64,000 bases of DNA from Apostichopus japonicus (Eukaryota; Echinodermata; Holothuroidea; Aspidochirotida; Stichopodidae): contig NC_092567.1 of the NCBI RefSeq assembly GCF_037975245.1, forward strand, positions 24,208,376 through 24,272,375. The letters run 5' to 3'. Shown in pieces: positions 13,271 to 45,000 of the stretch (within the stretch, counting starts at the first letter, position 1; the number at the start of each line of letters is the position of its first letter). The notes beneath the pieces are model-generated. The model was not told the origin of the DNA. It made no database searches and worked only from the letters and a program-made list of their open reading frames with translations. The position numbers and the translations under genes are program-made.

Positions 13271-13400
13271 AAGCATTGTGGGCAAGTGGTTAAGGCAAAT
13301 TGACTTCCGACCGAAGGATTTATAGCATGTTCGAGGCTTCACCATGTTCTTTACGTTGTATATAGTCGTGTAGAAAGGCATTGGCCTTAACAGAAGACTG
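13271..13400 (+). mobile_element. tRNA-derived SINE head (candidate)
   Basis: GGGCAAGTGGTTAAGGCAAA resembles a pol III A box of a tRNA-derived SINE, and AGCATGTTCGAGGCTTCACC about 40 bp on resembles a B box. The cloverleaf is not intact and lacks a terminal acceptor stem, so a functional tRNA is unlikely. Confidence 0.45.
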
Positions 13401-14442
13401 TAGAACATTGAATTTTTTTTAACTTTATATATACTCGCTTGCTTTCACAAATACAGTAATAATGAGTTTTATAAGACTTCAACGCACATACTTTGATAAC
13501 TATTCTCAATGATACTGTAGTATAAAAACACATATAAATCTCATCATCAGTATAGCCCCTACATAAGCAAAATGTTGTTAGAAAAGGTTGCAAAAATGTA
13601 CTACCCTGAAAAGTCTGTCCCTACAGATTATTCCCAAGCCAAAGTGTAAAATTAATTCATGAAATTTCTCCAAGAAGATAACATACTTCGTAGATAATTG
13701 TAAACTGCTTACATTAGTGACCATTATTTCAGCCTTTCCTAGCATATTTTGTGCCGATACCATCATAGCCATATTGATCATATAGGAAAAAGCATCATTA
13801 ACAAATGTCTGTCAAATTGGTACCTAAAGGTATTTCATTATTAAAAAAAAAATACATATTTACAGTTTATCGGCAGCTTAATGACATGTTTTGGTTATGT
13901 CTCCTCAAAGGCAAAAAAACCCACAATAAAACAAACAAACAAACATAAAAAATGTATAAAAACAAACAAAAAACAACAACAACAGCAACCTACACCTTTC
14001 TTCGTTCAAGCTTATTTATATACAATTTAACCGCGATATATCGACCGCATTGCCCTGTCTGTTCTGTCGCTCATGAGTAATGAAGAAAGATAAATACAAT
14101 TCAGGGAAAGACAACGGTGTCAAGTATAAAAGTGAAAAATTAGGGTTTCGTCACTCTTGCGGCGATCATCTGTGATTTTTTAGTTATATGATATTTCTAA
14201 AATTATTCATTGAAAAAAGATTCATTTTCTTTTTGTCAGTTTTGATGCAGATGGGAAGAATAGTCCAGAGTTTGTTTTTTTGCAAATTAATGAGAGATAA
14301 CAAAAACATACAAGGTGAGATAAAATGACTATTGAAACTTACTTCAAGCCTCCAAATTTTTAGCAGCATGAGTATATGGTCGTAACGGCACCGATTTACT
14401 CTGGGTCCATATATACAAACTAGGTGGACCACGTTGCCCATA

Positions 14443-14752
14443 GGGACACTGTACACTGCATATACAAACTTGCCAAACTTGCCAAAACTTGCCAATGTTG
14501 AAATAAGACTGGAAAACACTCCATTCCAAATTTCTTATACTGTTTAAAACGTGTATTGTTTCGACTCACTCGTAGCCGCAGGTTGACATATTCACACAGG
14601 GACACTGTGCATTGCATACAAAACTTGTCAAATATAATGATGTTGAAATAAGACTTGAAAACACTCCATTCCAAATTCCTTACACTCTTTAAAACGTGTA
14701 TTGTTTCAACCCACTCGTAGCCGCGTGGTTGACATATTCACAGATTAGTAGC
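14443..14752 (+). repeat. Tandem duplication of ~156 bp
   Basis: gggacactgtacactgcata at 14443 and gggacactgtgcattgcata at 14599 begin two similar copies. Both include AAAACACTCCATTCCAAAT and CACTCGTAGCCGC..GGTTGACATATTCACA. This creates matching short minus-strand frames (MEWSVF...) that are not a gene. Confidence 0.8.
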
Positions 14753-15085
14753 AGTAAATGATTTGAAATATCGGGGAGTGTCCTTTCAATTTTACTAACT
14801 GATTACTGGCTCTTAGAATCCGATAATTATCTGCAGTTATAGTTAATGATTATTCTATGGAATACTCCAACTCTCCATTATTAGTCCCAATACTAGATAG
14901 GTTTTTTTTATCTGGATGCAAAATGCAGCGATACTTTTTTAGAAAAAGTCGCCCAGGACAGAACCTGCAGGCACGAAAACCAAACTACCAAACGACTGAT
15001 CCGCTCTCAACCCTAGTCCCCTTACATATCGGGACTGTGACTGTGTGATCATGGTCGGATGTGCATCACCATTCCCCTCGAAAGG

Positions 15086-15133
15086 GAACAGATACTACAC
15101 ATGATCTTAGCCAAAAGGCCGAGAAGCAGCGAT
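15086..15133 (-). pseudogene. U2 snRNA 5'-domain-like fragment
   Basis: The minus strand reads ATCGCTGCTTCTCGGCCTTT and continues through TTGGCTAAGATCA and GTGTAGTATCTGTTC. This matches the first ~45 nt of U2 snRNA, including the GUAGUA branch-point recognition element, with a small extra GCT near the 5' end. After CTGTTC the sequence departs from U2: a short hairpin TTCCC-TTTCGA-GGGGAA follows, and no Sm site or stem-loop III/IV is visible. It lies ~470 bp beyond the transporter stop. A truncated pseudogene or a U2-headed SINE is likelier than a working gene. Confidence 0.6.
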
Positions 15134-15599
15134 TGGAGCCTTACAATTAATAATAATAATAATAATTTGGGTTATCTGGACACAGTGAATATGTTACGTC
15201 ACAACCGTGTTCGTACTATTGAAAAATTTGTGGGCTTGCCGTATCTCTCAAATGTCATTTTCCTCTCAACTTGTAAATTATATATATATGTATATTTACT
15301 TTGGTGACGTATTGTTTTGTAGTTTTCGGGTTATCTATCATAACTTTGAAAAACCTCTGGACTATTATTTTAGTTATTTACAGTTTATATTAACTTTCTC
15401 TATTAAACTATTCATTTTCAAATTCAATTTCTAATGTGCTTCTTAATTTTTTTCAATTTTGTTACTATCTTCAAACTTATTTTCGTAGTTGCTACCATGG
15501 TACAGTTTATATAGTAAACGCAGTGACGTCATGAATAACCCGTCAAGCTAGTAAATTAACTCGAACAGTCTATAATTATTCGATGCAGGATTATGTACG

Positions 15600-33649
<18,050 letters not shown>

Positions 33650-34236
33650 CTTCTTCTGGTTTCCAGTTGAGAGAAAGAGTGAGTTTCAAAAAGTATTAAA
33701 AATTTTACTCCAAATATTTTACAGACGCATATGAAACCTGTGAAATATATACCTGGTTCATTGTGCATTGGCAAATAATGGGCCGTGTTAGGCTCTATAT
33801 CAGAGCAACGTTGAAAACTGTATGCATTATTGGAAAATTACCCCAAAAAAATCTTTTATACTCGTCCATCGACCTTGAAAGGTGTTTGATCGAGGGAAGA
33901 AAAAGACAGAAAAGGACGAAATACAAATAATATAGTGATTTTCGCTAAAAGAGTTTTGACCTGCAAAACAGCGACAAGTGTACCAAACAATAGAAAGTGA
34001 TCCCCAAGTCTCGCCGTCGAACCGCGATGTCTCGATGTCGGTTTTGGTATTTTACCCGAACCTGCTTTCAATGTAACTTTTGAACGTGGATATCTTTCGA
34101 ACTTGTTTTTTTCTTCTTGTTTTTGTGTCGTTTTATTTGTTGCTTTGTAACCCTTTCTTTTGTAGAAGAAACAAGCAAACAAAAGAACAAACAAACAGAC
34201 TAATAAGCAGTTCAATAAACTCAAATTGGTAAATTG

Positions 34237-34480
34237 TATGTATGTATGTATGTATGTATGTATGTATGTATATGTGATCTTCCCGCAAGCAGGAACTCGC
34301 GAAAGAAGCCATGGAGGCTTGTAGACTCGCAAGCTGACCGAAGCCAATCTCTCGGCACACATCCATTTAACGTCCATGTCAGGAAGTTGTTATTGAACAA
34401 CACCCTTGCCAGACGACACACATTGCTGTCGGCGGGGAATCGAACCGGGGATCTCATTCTACAGCTATCTCATTCTATAG
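34237..34480 (-). mobile_element. tRNA-derived SINE, minus strand
   Basis: On the minus strand a B-box-like GGTTCGATTCCCCGCCGACA is followed by TGGACGTTAAATGGATG, GCTTCTTTCGCGAGTTCCTG and a (CATA)n tail (34237-34269 on the plus strand). The body matches the copy at 21131-21257. A short duplication of gaaccggggatctca sits at the head (34443-34495). Confidence 0.7.
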
Positions 34481-35177
34481 CGAACCGGGGATCTCAAATT
34501 CTATAGGTAATCTTTAGCATATATAACTGCATAGTTTGTGACTTTGAAAGACATGCAAAGACAATGTTACTACGATATTGTTCCTATTAATAGTGCATTA
34601 TGTAGCCTATACCTTTGTGTAGGCTGTCTAGACTGGATCTTTCCTTAACGATGGAAGTTATGACATGATGCATACACGCGGCATTGGCGTGAAAGCATTT
34701 ATATCAATCACCACAAGCCGATTCATAAATATTCATTTTTTTTATTTATTTTTTATTTATGTCTAATGTTTTAGAAGCAAGTAGCGTATTGAATAAAACC
34801 TATAACCCGTTAGAAAAGAGATACAAGAGCGCGTTGTAGTTAAAAAGAACCCGATATTTTGCTGTTAAGTTCTGTTCAGTTGGATATTTTTAGAAAGGTT
34901 ATCTATTTCTTCTTCTATCATGATTTATAAATTTCGCAAGTATATATATATATATATACCAGTTTCCAATTGGACAATCTGATACGTCCATTGAAAATAG
35001 TCAGAAAGTATACTGAGAAATATATTATGAGAAGTTCTGTCCGAAATTGTTTTGCAGATGTGATATGAGTTGGTTTGACCTGGATCATCAACTTACATAC
35101 AGTAATAACGGTATATTGGTTGTTTCATAACTGTGAGGTACCTTTCAGCTACAAAAATGCAGCAATATTTCGAAGAT

Positions 35178-35568
35178 CAGTGGCGGAGCTAGGGGTCTTG
35201 GTCAGGGGAGCGAGAATGGTCTGTATAGGGGCGCTTTCGACACTATTTAAGCGGAGCGCCACCACAGGTTGGCGCGGCGCGTACAGATATTTTTTAGTCA
35301 AGATCGCCGGAAATTACCCTTTCCGGGCCTTGCTAAGTGATAAAAAAAATTGATAAATTACCATAAAGACCGCCATTAGAGCATTTTGTCAGAAAATAAC
35401 ACCAACAAAATCTGACAAATGTCAATAGGTAGATGAGAGCGCAATAAAAAAAAGTCAATAATCGCGAATCAGTAACTGGTACAAAGCTGAAAAGGGCGCC
35501 AGCAGTCCATTTGAGTCCGTCAGGGGGGGGGGCATCCGCCCCCTGACTGTATGGACGCTCCGCCACTG
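35178..35568 (-). mobile_element. hAT-like MITE, CAGTGGCGGAGC family, copy 2
   Basis: Same ends as 7837-8219 but inserted in the opposite orientation, with a perfect 8-bp target duplication tcgaagat (35170-35177, 35569-35576). The shared module lies at 35242-35327 on the minus strand. Confidence 0.95.
35242..35327 (-). repeat. Shared internal module, copy C
   Basis: The minus strand reads CGGAAAGGGTAATTTCCGGC then CGCGCCAACCTGTGGTGGCG and CTCCGCTTAAATAGT. Closest to copy A, as expected for the same MITE family. Confidence 0.85.
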
Positions 35569-36631
35569 TCGAAGATCTCCCACTGGGCTTCAGCTTTGGT
35601 AGACTTTAAACTGCCAGAAACATGTTTAAGAAAATGTTCTACCTCAACATGACTTTGCAGTTTATTTCAGTCTTTTTCACTCACTGAGCATTTGTCTAAG
35701 GTGGCTATATGGTTCCATTTGAATATTAACCCCTCCCAGCAGTACGGAAGCCACGCTGGGGTGCAGAGGGCATGCCCCCTCCACTTTAGTCTAGTGTTCT
35801 CCCACCCCACCCGATTATTTTTCCCACCATCATGTGACAAAAACTTCACAAGAAATAGCACGTGAGTATTGCACCTCTCTTTTAATAAGTTGTTATCCTC
35901 CGTAAATTGTTGTTGCCCCTTCAACTATGAGAACCTGCCCTCCCCCCATCCCCATGGGACCAAACATTTCTGTAAAGCCATCTTCTCTACATTTCGGTCT
36001 AATCAAAATTAGCATCGTGAACAATATAGACGGCTAGGCTTTGTTTGTGCCCTATATATCTGCTAAGGGCCTAACGTAAGATTGTACACTGTACAATATT
36101 AGGGAACACTACTGCTATAGGATGTTTTTCACTCAATAAGTAAGAACAACTGTGTAATCAGCGACTAAAAACCCGTGAGTTGTATTACATTTCAAATAGT
36201 ATATTGTTTGCACAAAATCCGAGCTAACCTGGTACATCAAGTGTTTCTATGTGTGAAAATGGAAATATAAGTGTGAAGTTTTTATTTGCAAATCAAACAG
36301 CAACCTTTTGTATGGAAATTGGAAACTATATGCACTTAATTCCACATACTTATGGTACTATAGACCATGATATATTCTGTACGTGTAACTTCGGTAAATA
36401 CAGTGCATGTACTGCACTATTTTTACAATACAAAAAGTAGACCACGTGGAAGAAACATATTGGTTTAGCTAGGATACAGGATTCATTGGAGTTAATCGAC
36501 CAGAATACATACAAACAGAAATAGAAATAGAGATATACAGGGCGGCTGAGGAAATTGGGGGAGGGGAAGGAGGGGGGGGAGAGGGGCGAAAATCTAATAT
36601 TATCTTTCCCGTTTATAGTTACACTCTTAGG

Positions 36632-37422
36632 CAAGGGCGGCGGAACCGGGGGGCACAAGGGGCACGTGCCCCCCACTTTTCCTCATGTTAAAAATGTGCC
36701 CTTTCTCTACATAAAAATTTCTAAATAAAAAAAGAGTTTACATAGCGAAACCCACGTTGAATGAAATATTTCGGGAAGTTTTAAATGTTTACTACCACAG
36801 GCGTAAAAGCCCAATTTGATTTGGGGGGGGGGGGGGGGGCTGTAACGACTTGCCCGAAAAATATTACCAAAATTTTTCGCGCGCTACGCGCGCGTTCAAC
36901 ATGTTTGTGTGCATATCATATAGACATGCGTTGGTTATTACATCGCATGCCAATAACATACAATCATTTGCCGTGTTATAACCCTTCCAAATTGGTTATA
37001 ATTATTCGGAAAGTCGTTACAATAATAATGATCATAATAATATCAGTTTAACCATTTGAAAAACACATAGAAAATTATTTTTCTTTCAGTATTTTCACAT
37101 ATTTCATTTGCTTTCATGCATGTATCGATCGCGTGTGCAGGGACTTGGACTTTATAATGATTTCACCTCAGTTTGTCTTTTTCTTTGTTTCCCAATTTGC
37201 ACATTAGAGATTGCAGTGCTAGTATGCATTGTTTCCTTGAGGGGGGGGGGGGGGGGAGGTGGCGTTGATGGAGTGATGTGTATACGCAAATAAGATAATA
37301 CAATAAGAGTTATAAAGGGTACTAAATATCAGGCTGCATCAGTCCAATTGAATTTCCGCGAAGTGCCCTTCGACGTTGGTGCCCCCCCCCCCCCCAGATT
37401 AAAAGTGCTTCCGCCGCCCTTG
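36632..37422. mobile_element. hAT-like MITE, CAAGGGCGGCGGAA ends, copy 2
   Basis: CAAGGGCGGCGGAA left and TTCCGCCGCCCTTG right, perfect inverted repeats, with target duplication ctcttagg (36624-36631, 37423-37430). Related to 29443-30098 at both ends. The middle is different and contains a cgcgcgctacgcgcgcg palindrome at ~36879. Confidence 0.93.
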
Positions 37423-37429
37423 CTCTTAG

Positions 37430-39990
37430 GTTATACCCTCACGGTTCATTCGTTGTTTGTTTTCTACTTCAAGGCGGATTTATTCTTCTAACATTCAGTC
37501 GGCTTTCCTTTGGTTAAGATCTTGTGTAGTATCTGTCATCTTACAGCGCAGATACACAGTACAAAGTATATCTATCACTCACAAATATTTAACCTGCTAC
37601 ATTATCATATACTGTAGTAGGCTATATACCTTTTGCAATTAACTCGTGATATTTCACTTGACTTAGGCCTATACGTACCACACGGATCATGATAACATGA
37701 GTGGTTAGAGTGGAGACTGTATGCGGTTTGACAGTGGATCAAATGCATTGTTTGGTACGGCTCAGTCTCTCTATCTCGTGTGTGGCTTTTCTTAAAGAAG
37801 TTTATGCTGTTATAGAAAATGACTTTGTTTTTATGTATGTAATATGCATATTTCTGACATAAATGAAACAGGCCAGAAGTTGGGAAAATTTCCATATGCT
37901 AATATACCACATTATACTGTCCTCTCATACCATGCTTGAAAGCACTCTTACGGTATGAACAGTTTCCTAACCCTGCACCCGATAGAGGCAATATATTTAT
38001 CTACTGCACATGCCGTCAAAATGACTGCTTTGAAGCGGGAAAACACACTTGGTAGGAGGGTTTCAGTTTGTTCCAAACATCCATAATCAGCAATTAATAA
38101 TATAAGGTTGAATTAATATCAACTGTATAATGCAACAATTGGATACTTTGGATAATCAAATATTTTTCCAATGATATTTTATTGATGAATAACATGCAAC
38201 AAGGAATGAGAATACACACAACCGAAGATTACAGTCTATTCAGATTGAGGGAAAGGTTTCTACCTACCTACCTACCTACCACATAACAGAATGTCTTCTA
38301 TATAGCGACCACTTTTCACAAACAAAATTAAGAATATTCACTCATATTTTGATAAATCGTTACTTTAAAAGGATGTCTTGTTCCTCTAAAATGTGAACAA
38401 ATGACTATAACCTTGTAACTCTGAAAACAAGCCCAATTTCGTGCTAACAAACTCGACGAAAGAATGTTGGTGACGCCACTGTCATCTTGCAAGCAACCTA
38501 AAGTCTATTTGGGTAACCTCATAGAAATGAAGAAATGAAAACGAGGCGTCAAGGCCTTGATGTGCACGGTGTGCAACCATTGTACCGGTTACATGTTTAC
38601 ACAATTAACGTTACGGTGGTATGTATATAACCTTTACGTGACAATGTGGAAGATCCATGTGTATCTATATGCATATTCTTCTATAGGCCTAAATGCATAA
38701 TTTATAAATAAATAAATAAATAATTTCCAAATTCTGCTGGAGCTGGGATTCGCCCAGCTCGATCAGAGTACACTACTTAACACACTGAAAGATCCATTCT
38801 GATATTGTACCCTTGTACTAGAAATGATTGAGCGAGGCTGTTCTCAGTTACAGCAAATTAACAGTTCGCGCAGAAACGCCATATATGGAAAAAGGTTCGG
38901 TGTAAGGTTATATTGGATATCCCTTTGTAAAGGTAGTTACTGGTCTGGGTCATTCCTCAGTTCCGCCCCTGACCCTCCCCCTCCCTACGGCCTTTCTTCC
39001 CCTCTTTGTCATTTATAGTAGTTCTTATATCACCACACTCAACTTGCTGAAATATATCACTACATTATTCAGTATGCGACAGAGGATGCCTTTGGGCACT
39101 AAATGAATTTCATATCTTGCAGACGGTTACATTGCGCTTATAGTCCAGGTTGTATCTTCTACATATTTTTTTATTTTCATAAATGACCTTTTCAATTAAA
39201 GTGACTCAACTGTATATTCTACTAAATTGACCTTAAGGTCAATTAATTCGTTCTTATAAGATGCAACAAAAAGTTATATGGGAAAACATAAGAGGTTTAA
39301 GGCCTCAAATGACATGAAGCACAAATGGCGTCATAATTATATATGTCACCCCAAAAGCGCTCTTTTCTGTTAATATGGTAGTTAACTTTGAACATGTTTT
39401 TGCTTGAATTAATTTAAAAAAAAAAAGATGAACATTTAGGCCTACAATAACTGATTTCATCATCAATTTAACATTAAAGGAGCATTCTAGATACATATAT
39501 GGCCTACTTTAAAAACAAGAACAGCCACAGGAGCATTGCTAGCACACAGATTTGACTTTATTTCTTGCACTATAACATGTAAAGACTTCATGTACAGCGC
39601 ATGATATTTTTGTCTGAAGGGCATGAACATTTTATATTCCATTGTTCGAATACTTCTTTGAGGTTTTTTTTTTTTTCCCATAACAAAGTTCCTTTAAAAG
39701 GTGTCGTTTACAAACAAAAAACTGAATAAACAAAAGGTTAGGTAAGCAGATAATCATTGCGGTTATAAAACCCCATTCATATAATAAATAGGTTGATAGG
39801 TTATAGGTAACTGAAATTGTAACACAATAAAAGTTATGCAAAGATTTTGATCGACATTACTGATAATTGCCAGTCTTATTATGACCGACAAATTTAATGA
39901 GTTTGGTCGCCTCTTCCAGCAATTAATGCAACAATGCGAATACGCAGGCTGCCAAACAATTTTTTTTAGAAAGTCATAGCTTGAGTTAGG
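37430..39990. other. No gene seen; simple repeats
   Basis: A (CCTA)n stretch near 38261-38281 and (AAAT)n at 38701-38725. A minus-strand GGGCGAATCCCAGCTCCAGC just before the AAAT run could be a decayed SINE B-box region. No supported exon. Confidence 0.45.
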
Positions 39991-39998
39991 CATACACT

Positions 39999-40282
39999 CA
40001 GGCGCGTAGCGAGGAATTTGCCAAGGGTGGGCGAAACTGTAGGCAAACTATCAGAGCCGTAGATACGGCATTGTAAACTATCTAAGCGTAGCGCCACCAT
40101 AAGTTGGCGCGAAGCGTACAAGAAAATTTTGGCTGAAAATGCTTCCCAGATCGCTGAAAATGGCACTTCCCAGGCCTTGTAAGTTGCATCTAAACATTTT
40201 CTCTTTTGAAATTACTAGCGATATCATAAAAACATACAAAAAAAATATGCTCAGGTGGGGGGGGGGGGCGGCTTCGCGCCTG
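39999..40282 (-). mobile_element. hAT-like MITE, CAGGCGCG ends
   Basis: Short inverted ends CAGGCGCG and CGCGCCTG with a perfect 8-bp target duplication catacact (39991-39998, 40283-40290). Carries the shared module on the minus strand at 40077-40172. Confidence 0.88.
40077..40172 (-). repeat. Shared internal module, copy D
   Basis: The minus strand reads GGGAAGTGCCATTTTCAGCG, then CTTGTACGCTTCGCGCCAAC and TATGGTGGCGCTACGCTTAG..ATAGT. A third terminal type for the same core. Confidence 0.85.
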
Positions 40283-42080
40283 CATACACTAGAGAGCTTC
40301 CCATAGCTTTATGTAGTACAGGAAACAGCCTACATCAATAAACCACTTTTGTCCGAGGGGGTAATGTCGACTTTTTTTTCTCTTCAAAAGATTTCTTTAC
40401 ATTCAAAAAATGGGAGTTTCAACCCTTTTTTCACAAAAAAAAGTTGTGAGACCAGTAATAACCTTCAACCACTAAACTTATCAGTTACAAACTAGCTAAG
40501 ACATAACAGGACTCAAACCGGGAAATTCAAAGACATACGTAGATATATGGCTCTGTTATTGGTGGGGTGGGGGATTTCAAAAAATGGCATTTTTATGGTC
40601 AAATTTTGACGAAAATACGCTCTCATTTAAAAAATGTTTTCTCCTGAATGCTTCACGATACCGACAAGATTTCTACCTCTCCAGAACCGGCCAAGTGAGA
40701 AACTGGAATACATACAAACAATTTAGCAATAGCGCCTTCACTTTGTGAGTAATACCTAGCAATTCACCCACCTAGAGCATTTTATTGTATCGAATTTAGT
40801 CGGACTTATTAATACAACAAGGCCGTTTACGCGACACCTCCCAATAATCCTCTCCCCACCCATTAATTAACTCTTTTAGCCCACCCCCACACTCTCCCCT
40901 AATAAAAAGAAACAACAAACAATTGAATCGAACTCAGCCGTCTACGGGCCTTCGTGACTAATATAACACAAGAGAATTGTGAACTGCCATTTTGGGGCGG
41001 CTTGCAAATGTCATTGTTTCATTGTCTGGTATTTTTACGTGCCCCTTCATTGCAGCTATAATTATCACCAGACTTATCCATAGTCTGCCATACATGATGC
41101 ATGACATGGAAGATTAGTGTCTACGACATATTGTCTACAGCGAATGCCTCGCTTTGAAAGGAACAAAAAATAAACTATTGAAATATTCATTACTTAATCG
41201 AACAGTAATAGGAATAAATGACGAGAAAAGAAAACCCATTAACTTGGTGCGTTTTACCTATATTTTTCCTTAAATATTTGATAAGTTGTAGTATGATCTT
41301 TGTAATAAATGCAAATGTTGTCACCTCCTTGTTGAGTCCCTGAATCTGACGAAAACGAACCCCACCGCCCACCCCAACCCCTTCCCGGCTCATTGAGGAT
41401 TATTGCCGTAACTAGTAGTCCATAACTCTAATTGTTGTTGTTAATATCTATATAGATCAACTTGCTAGAGTGCAAGCTTATTATGGTAAGAAACTCAAAC
41501 AAACTCTCGTGCGTACGGTCCTATATAGTACCATCAGTTGGAGTTCTCATATCAATTGTAACAAGTCTGTTGGCTTTCTGGTTAGAATATTCCAACCTTA
41601 GATCCACTGTAGGCTACTTTTCGCCAATATTGTAACCTGAAAGTCCCTACATGTAAGAACACTATCCATAAGACTATCGTCCATACACTTCACCCGGTTC
41701 TGTAAATTATGTAATTTTCAAAAACAGTTATAAGTTATTCATTTTCCTTTGTAGGCAACATTTTCTTTACATTCTCTGATATGATTCATCCCTGATAAAT
41801 GAGACTAATTAAAACAATTCTCCAACCGTAATTTACTTAACATACTCAGCCCAACCGATATGTGCCCTGTTATTTCCTTTTTCGGTGTTTTAAGTATTAA
41901 TGAAGAGGGCAAAGATCAGAAACATTGAACAATGAAGTCTACGTTTGCTGCAAACTTGACTTACATTGCACGAGAAATGTTACCAAAATAGAGTGCAAAT
42001 GGAAACGAAAAAACTAGCGGCGCTCTTGTAGAAAAGTTTTCAACACGTCAGTATAAAAACAAGCCTAGATAAATATCAAG

Positions 42081-45000
42081 ATGGCTGCCCGCATGAGAAG
42101 TATTTGCTGGAGTCTGTATATACTTTCGTTATTTGTGTGTCTTGGTGCTGTGCATTGTCAGCTAGAAAAGCTTCAACCTAAACAGATTCTGGAGAGGATT
42201 GAGAAGGGCTGCGTCTTTCTGCTTCTGTCACCTAAAAATGACGTATTGTGGAATAATTTTGTGAATGTAACAATTGCTTTTAAGACTTTGGATAGTCAGG
42301 AACCTAGTTCCGCGAAAAACGATATTGACTGTGTACAAGTCGCAAATTGTGCAAACCAGACTGATGTATACATTGGTTACCATGATGGACTTTTCTCATG
42401 GAAACAGTCGGAGCCGTTAGCTTTCAAAGAATCTGTTAACGAAGGGACCAGCTTGACTAATGATATTGCTTTCTTTCCAGTTCGTAAGAAAGACAGAAGT
42501 TGTCTCCTACAAACGAACCAGCAATTATACCCAAAGGCAGAAGTGTATGGTGGTGAATATGATGCAGAGAGTATGGTCAACTTTTTGAATGCAAAATGTA
42601 ATTCATTTAGAACTCTTGAAGGAACTTTGAATCCTGCAGGTAAACTGCGAAAAAAGATTTTGCAAAATGTTTTCCAAGTCAAAGAGATCTCTAACTATAC
42701 AATGAAAAAGCATTGGGATGGAAGAATGGAAATTACCCCTGGAAGACATACAACAACCACTGGCTTTGATACTAAAGAATATTGTGACAGAAATAGCAAT
42801 GGGCAAAGTGAATGTTATTCAGAAAAGACTAAAGGTAAAGTTTATAAAAATATTTCATCCCCAGAATCTCTACCAAGATGTGAAAGAGTTTCATTTCCCA
42901 TTTCAGAAGAAGATTTTTTCTTGAAGTATCTTTCAAGATCGAAGCCTTTTATTCTGGAAGGTGCCATAACTCACTGGAAAGCTTTCACAAAATGGACCAA
43001 AGAATATCTTCGCAAAAAATATGGAGAAGAAGAAGTTCACATTAAATTAGCCCCTGACGGAGTCTTTGAGGGTGTAGAAGATGCAACCTTATGGGAAGAC
43101 TATCAGTCGTTTCAAATTCCACCGGAAGTTTCCAAGCAGCTTCCATACCCTGATTTAGTTGTAGTTCGTCCTGGTACCGCAGAGATGAAGTTTTCAGAAT
43201 TTTCAGATATGATGGATTTTGAAGACACATGTTCATATGAACAGCACAGCAATATCACCAGTAGAGTGTCTGCATATTTGGAGTATACATCTATTAGAAA
43301 CTATTTCTCGGACCTTGAGAAGGACCTAGAAGAATTAGAAATGGCTGCAGATTTTCTACAACTTAAACATTTGAATATCTGGCTTAGTGATGGTAAAACA
43401 CTTGGAAAGTTGCACTTTGATCCATTTGATAACCTTCTCTGTCAGGTATGTTCAAATTTTGATGGGGAGGGAAGGGGGTGGGGAGGGAATGGGGTTGGGA
43501 ACCTTTATGTACAGGGTAGTGGTGGCTAATCCACACTGTGCTGAGCACTGTTATTTTGCACTGAAACGCTTTCACACTGGATAGATTTGTGGAGGTTTTC
43601 CAAAAGTACAATGTACTGTATACAAAAGCTTTTTACTGTGAACCTCTAGAGGTTAGACCGTTCATACATACATACTGTACCGACAGTAAACACAGAACTT
43701 TCGTAACCATTATCTGACAGAAGCAAGATACACGTACTGCGCATACTGTCAGTATGAGTGCTTTGAAGCTGGCCATGAAAGTTGTACAGCAAAGAAAACA
43801 TTGGGCCAAGCTGGTTGAAATATTATACAGTTCAACTGTAACTGGTACTTGTTTCAACCTCTGATGAATGATGGACTTGGGAATAGACATTTGTTAACAA
43901 AACGTCAGTACCAGTTAAATTCCTGCATTTCTGCTGACCTATCTCAAACTTTAAAAAGATTTAAGTCTTATGAGAGATTACATAGTTTGATGTACTGTAC
44001 TCCATTCCATAAGTAATTAGTTTTTGCAAGTTACAAAGCCATTTGTTCTACTGTTAACCAGTTAAGTTTCCTCAGGAAGTGAAATCAAGATGGGTTTGAT
44101 GGATGTGGGACATTTCACCAACCACTGGCTTTGGATAGTTTGAATACTCTTTTGTATACCAGTATGAAAGGGTTGCCTGTCGTCACTTTAAAATTGAACC
44201 TAAAGTGGAGCCTATTGTGCCTCACAGTGTAGTAACATATACTGCAACCACAAGTACAGGGGAGGGAGAGTGGGGGTACAGGGGAGTGAGAGTGGGGGTA
44301 CAGGGGAGGGAGAGTGGGGTACAGGGGAGGGAGAGTGGGGGTACAGGGGAGGGAGAGTGGATACAGGGGAGGGAGAGTAGGGGTACAGGGTAAGGAGAGT
44401 GGGGTTCAGGGGAGGGAGAGTGGGGTTCCACCAGACTTTAACAGAATAACAACTTTTTATGATTATAGTCAAACTACTGTAATAATGAGCTGTAACTGTT
44501 TATGAACACTTCATACTCCCTCCCCCTCTCTCCCCCCCCCCCCCATGGCACTCGGACACTCAGTTCCACCCAAGAAAGTTTTACAGTTTTAATCCAAGAT
44601 CTGTTTACAGGTAGTTCACATATTCTTTGATATCAGAAAGTAGCATAAAAGCTGTTCACAATTGATCCTTAACAAATATTGAAATTAGTTTCAAACTCAT
44701 TGCTGGATTTCTTGTACAACTTGCAGATTCGAGGAAAGAAACAACTGATCATCTTTGAGCCGCATAACAACACACAGCTCTACGAGGCTCACATACCAGA
44801 AGCTTTGCTTGGTTTCAACAAGCAGTCCAAAACCTTTAGGAGGAAAACTCGTCTGGACAGCACTTCAATGGTCATGGCTCCAGTGGATATCTTGAATCCA
44901 GATTTTGAGGTAAAAGTTATATTTTGCTACCTCATGGTAACAGACTTACCAGACCAGTCACAGACTAGAGGGGGGTATTCTATTCTGCCAATTTCTCCAA

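Noticed and set aside
14344..14674. Pair of similar minus-strand frames (MEWSVF...) as duplicated exons
   Set aside because: They arise from a 156-bp noncoding tandem duplication and lack splice boundaries.
42052..42058. TATAAAA as promoter of the JmjC gene
   Set aside because: It lies only 23 bp before the ATG, so initiation ~30 bp downstream would fall at or after the start codon. Possible only with a different start.
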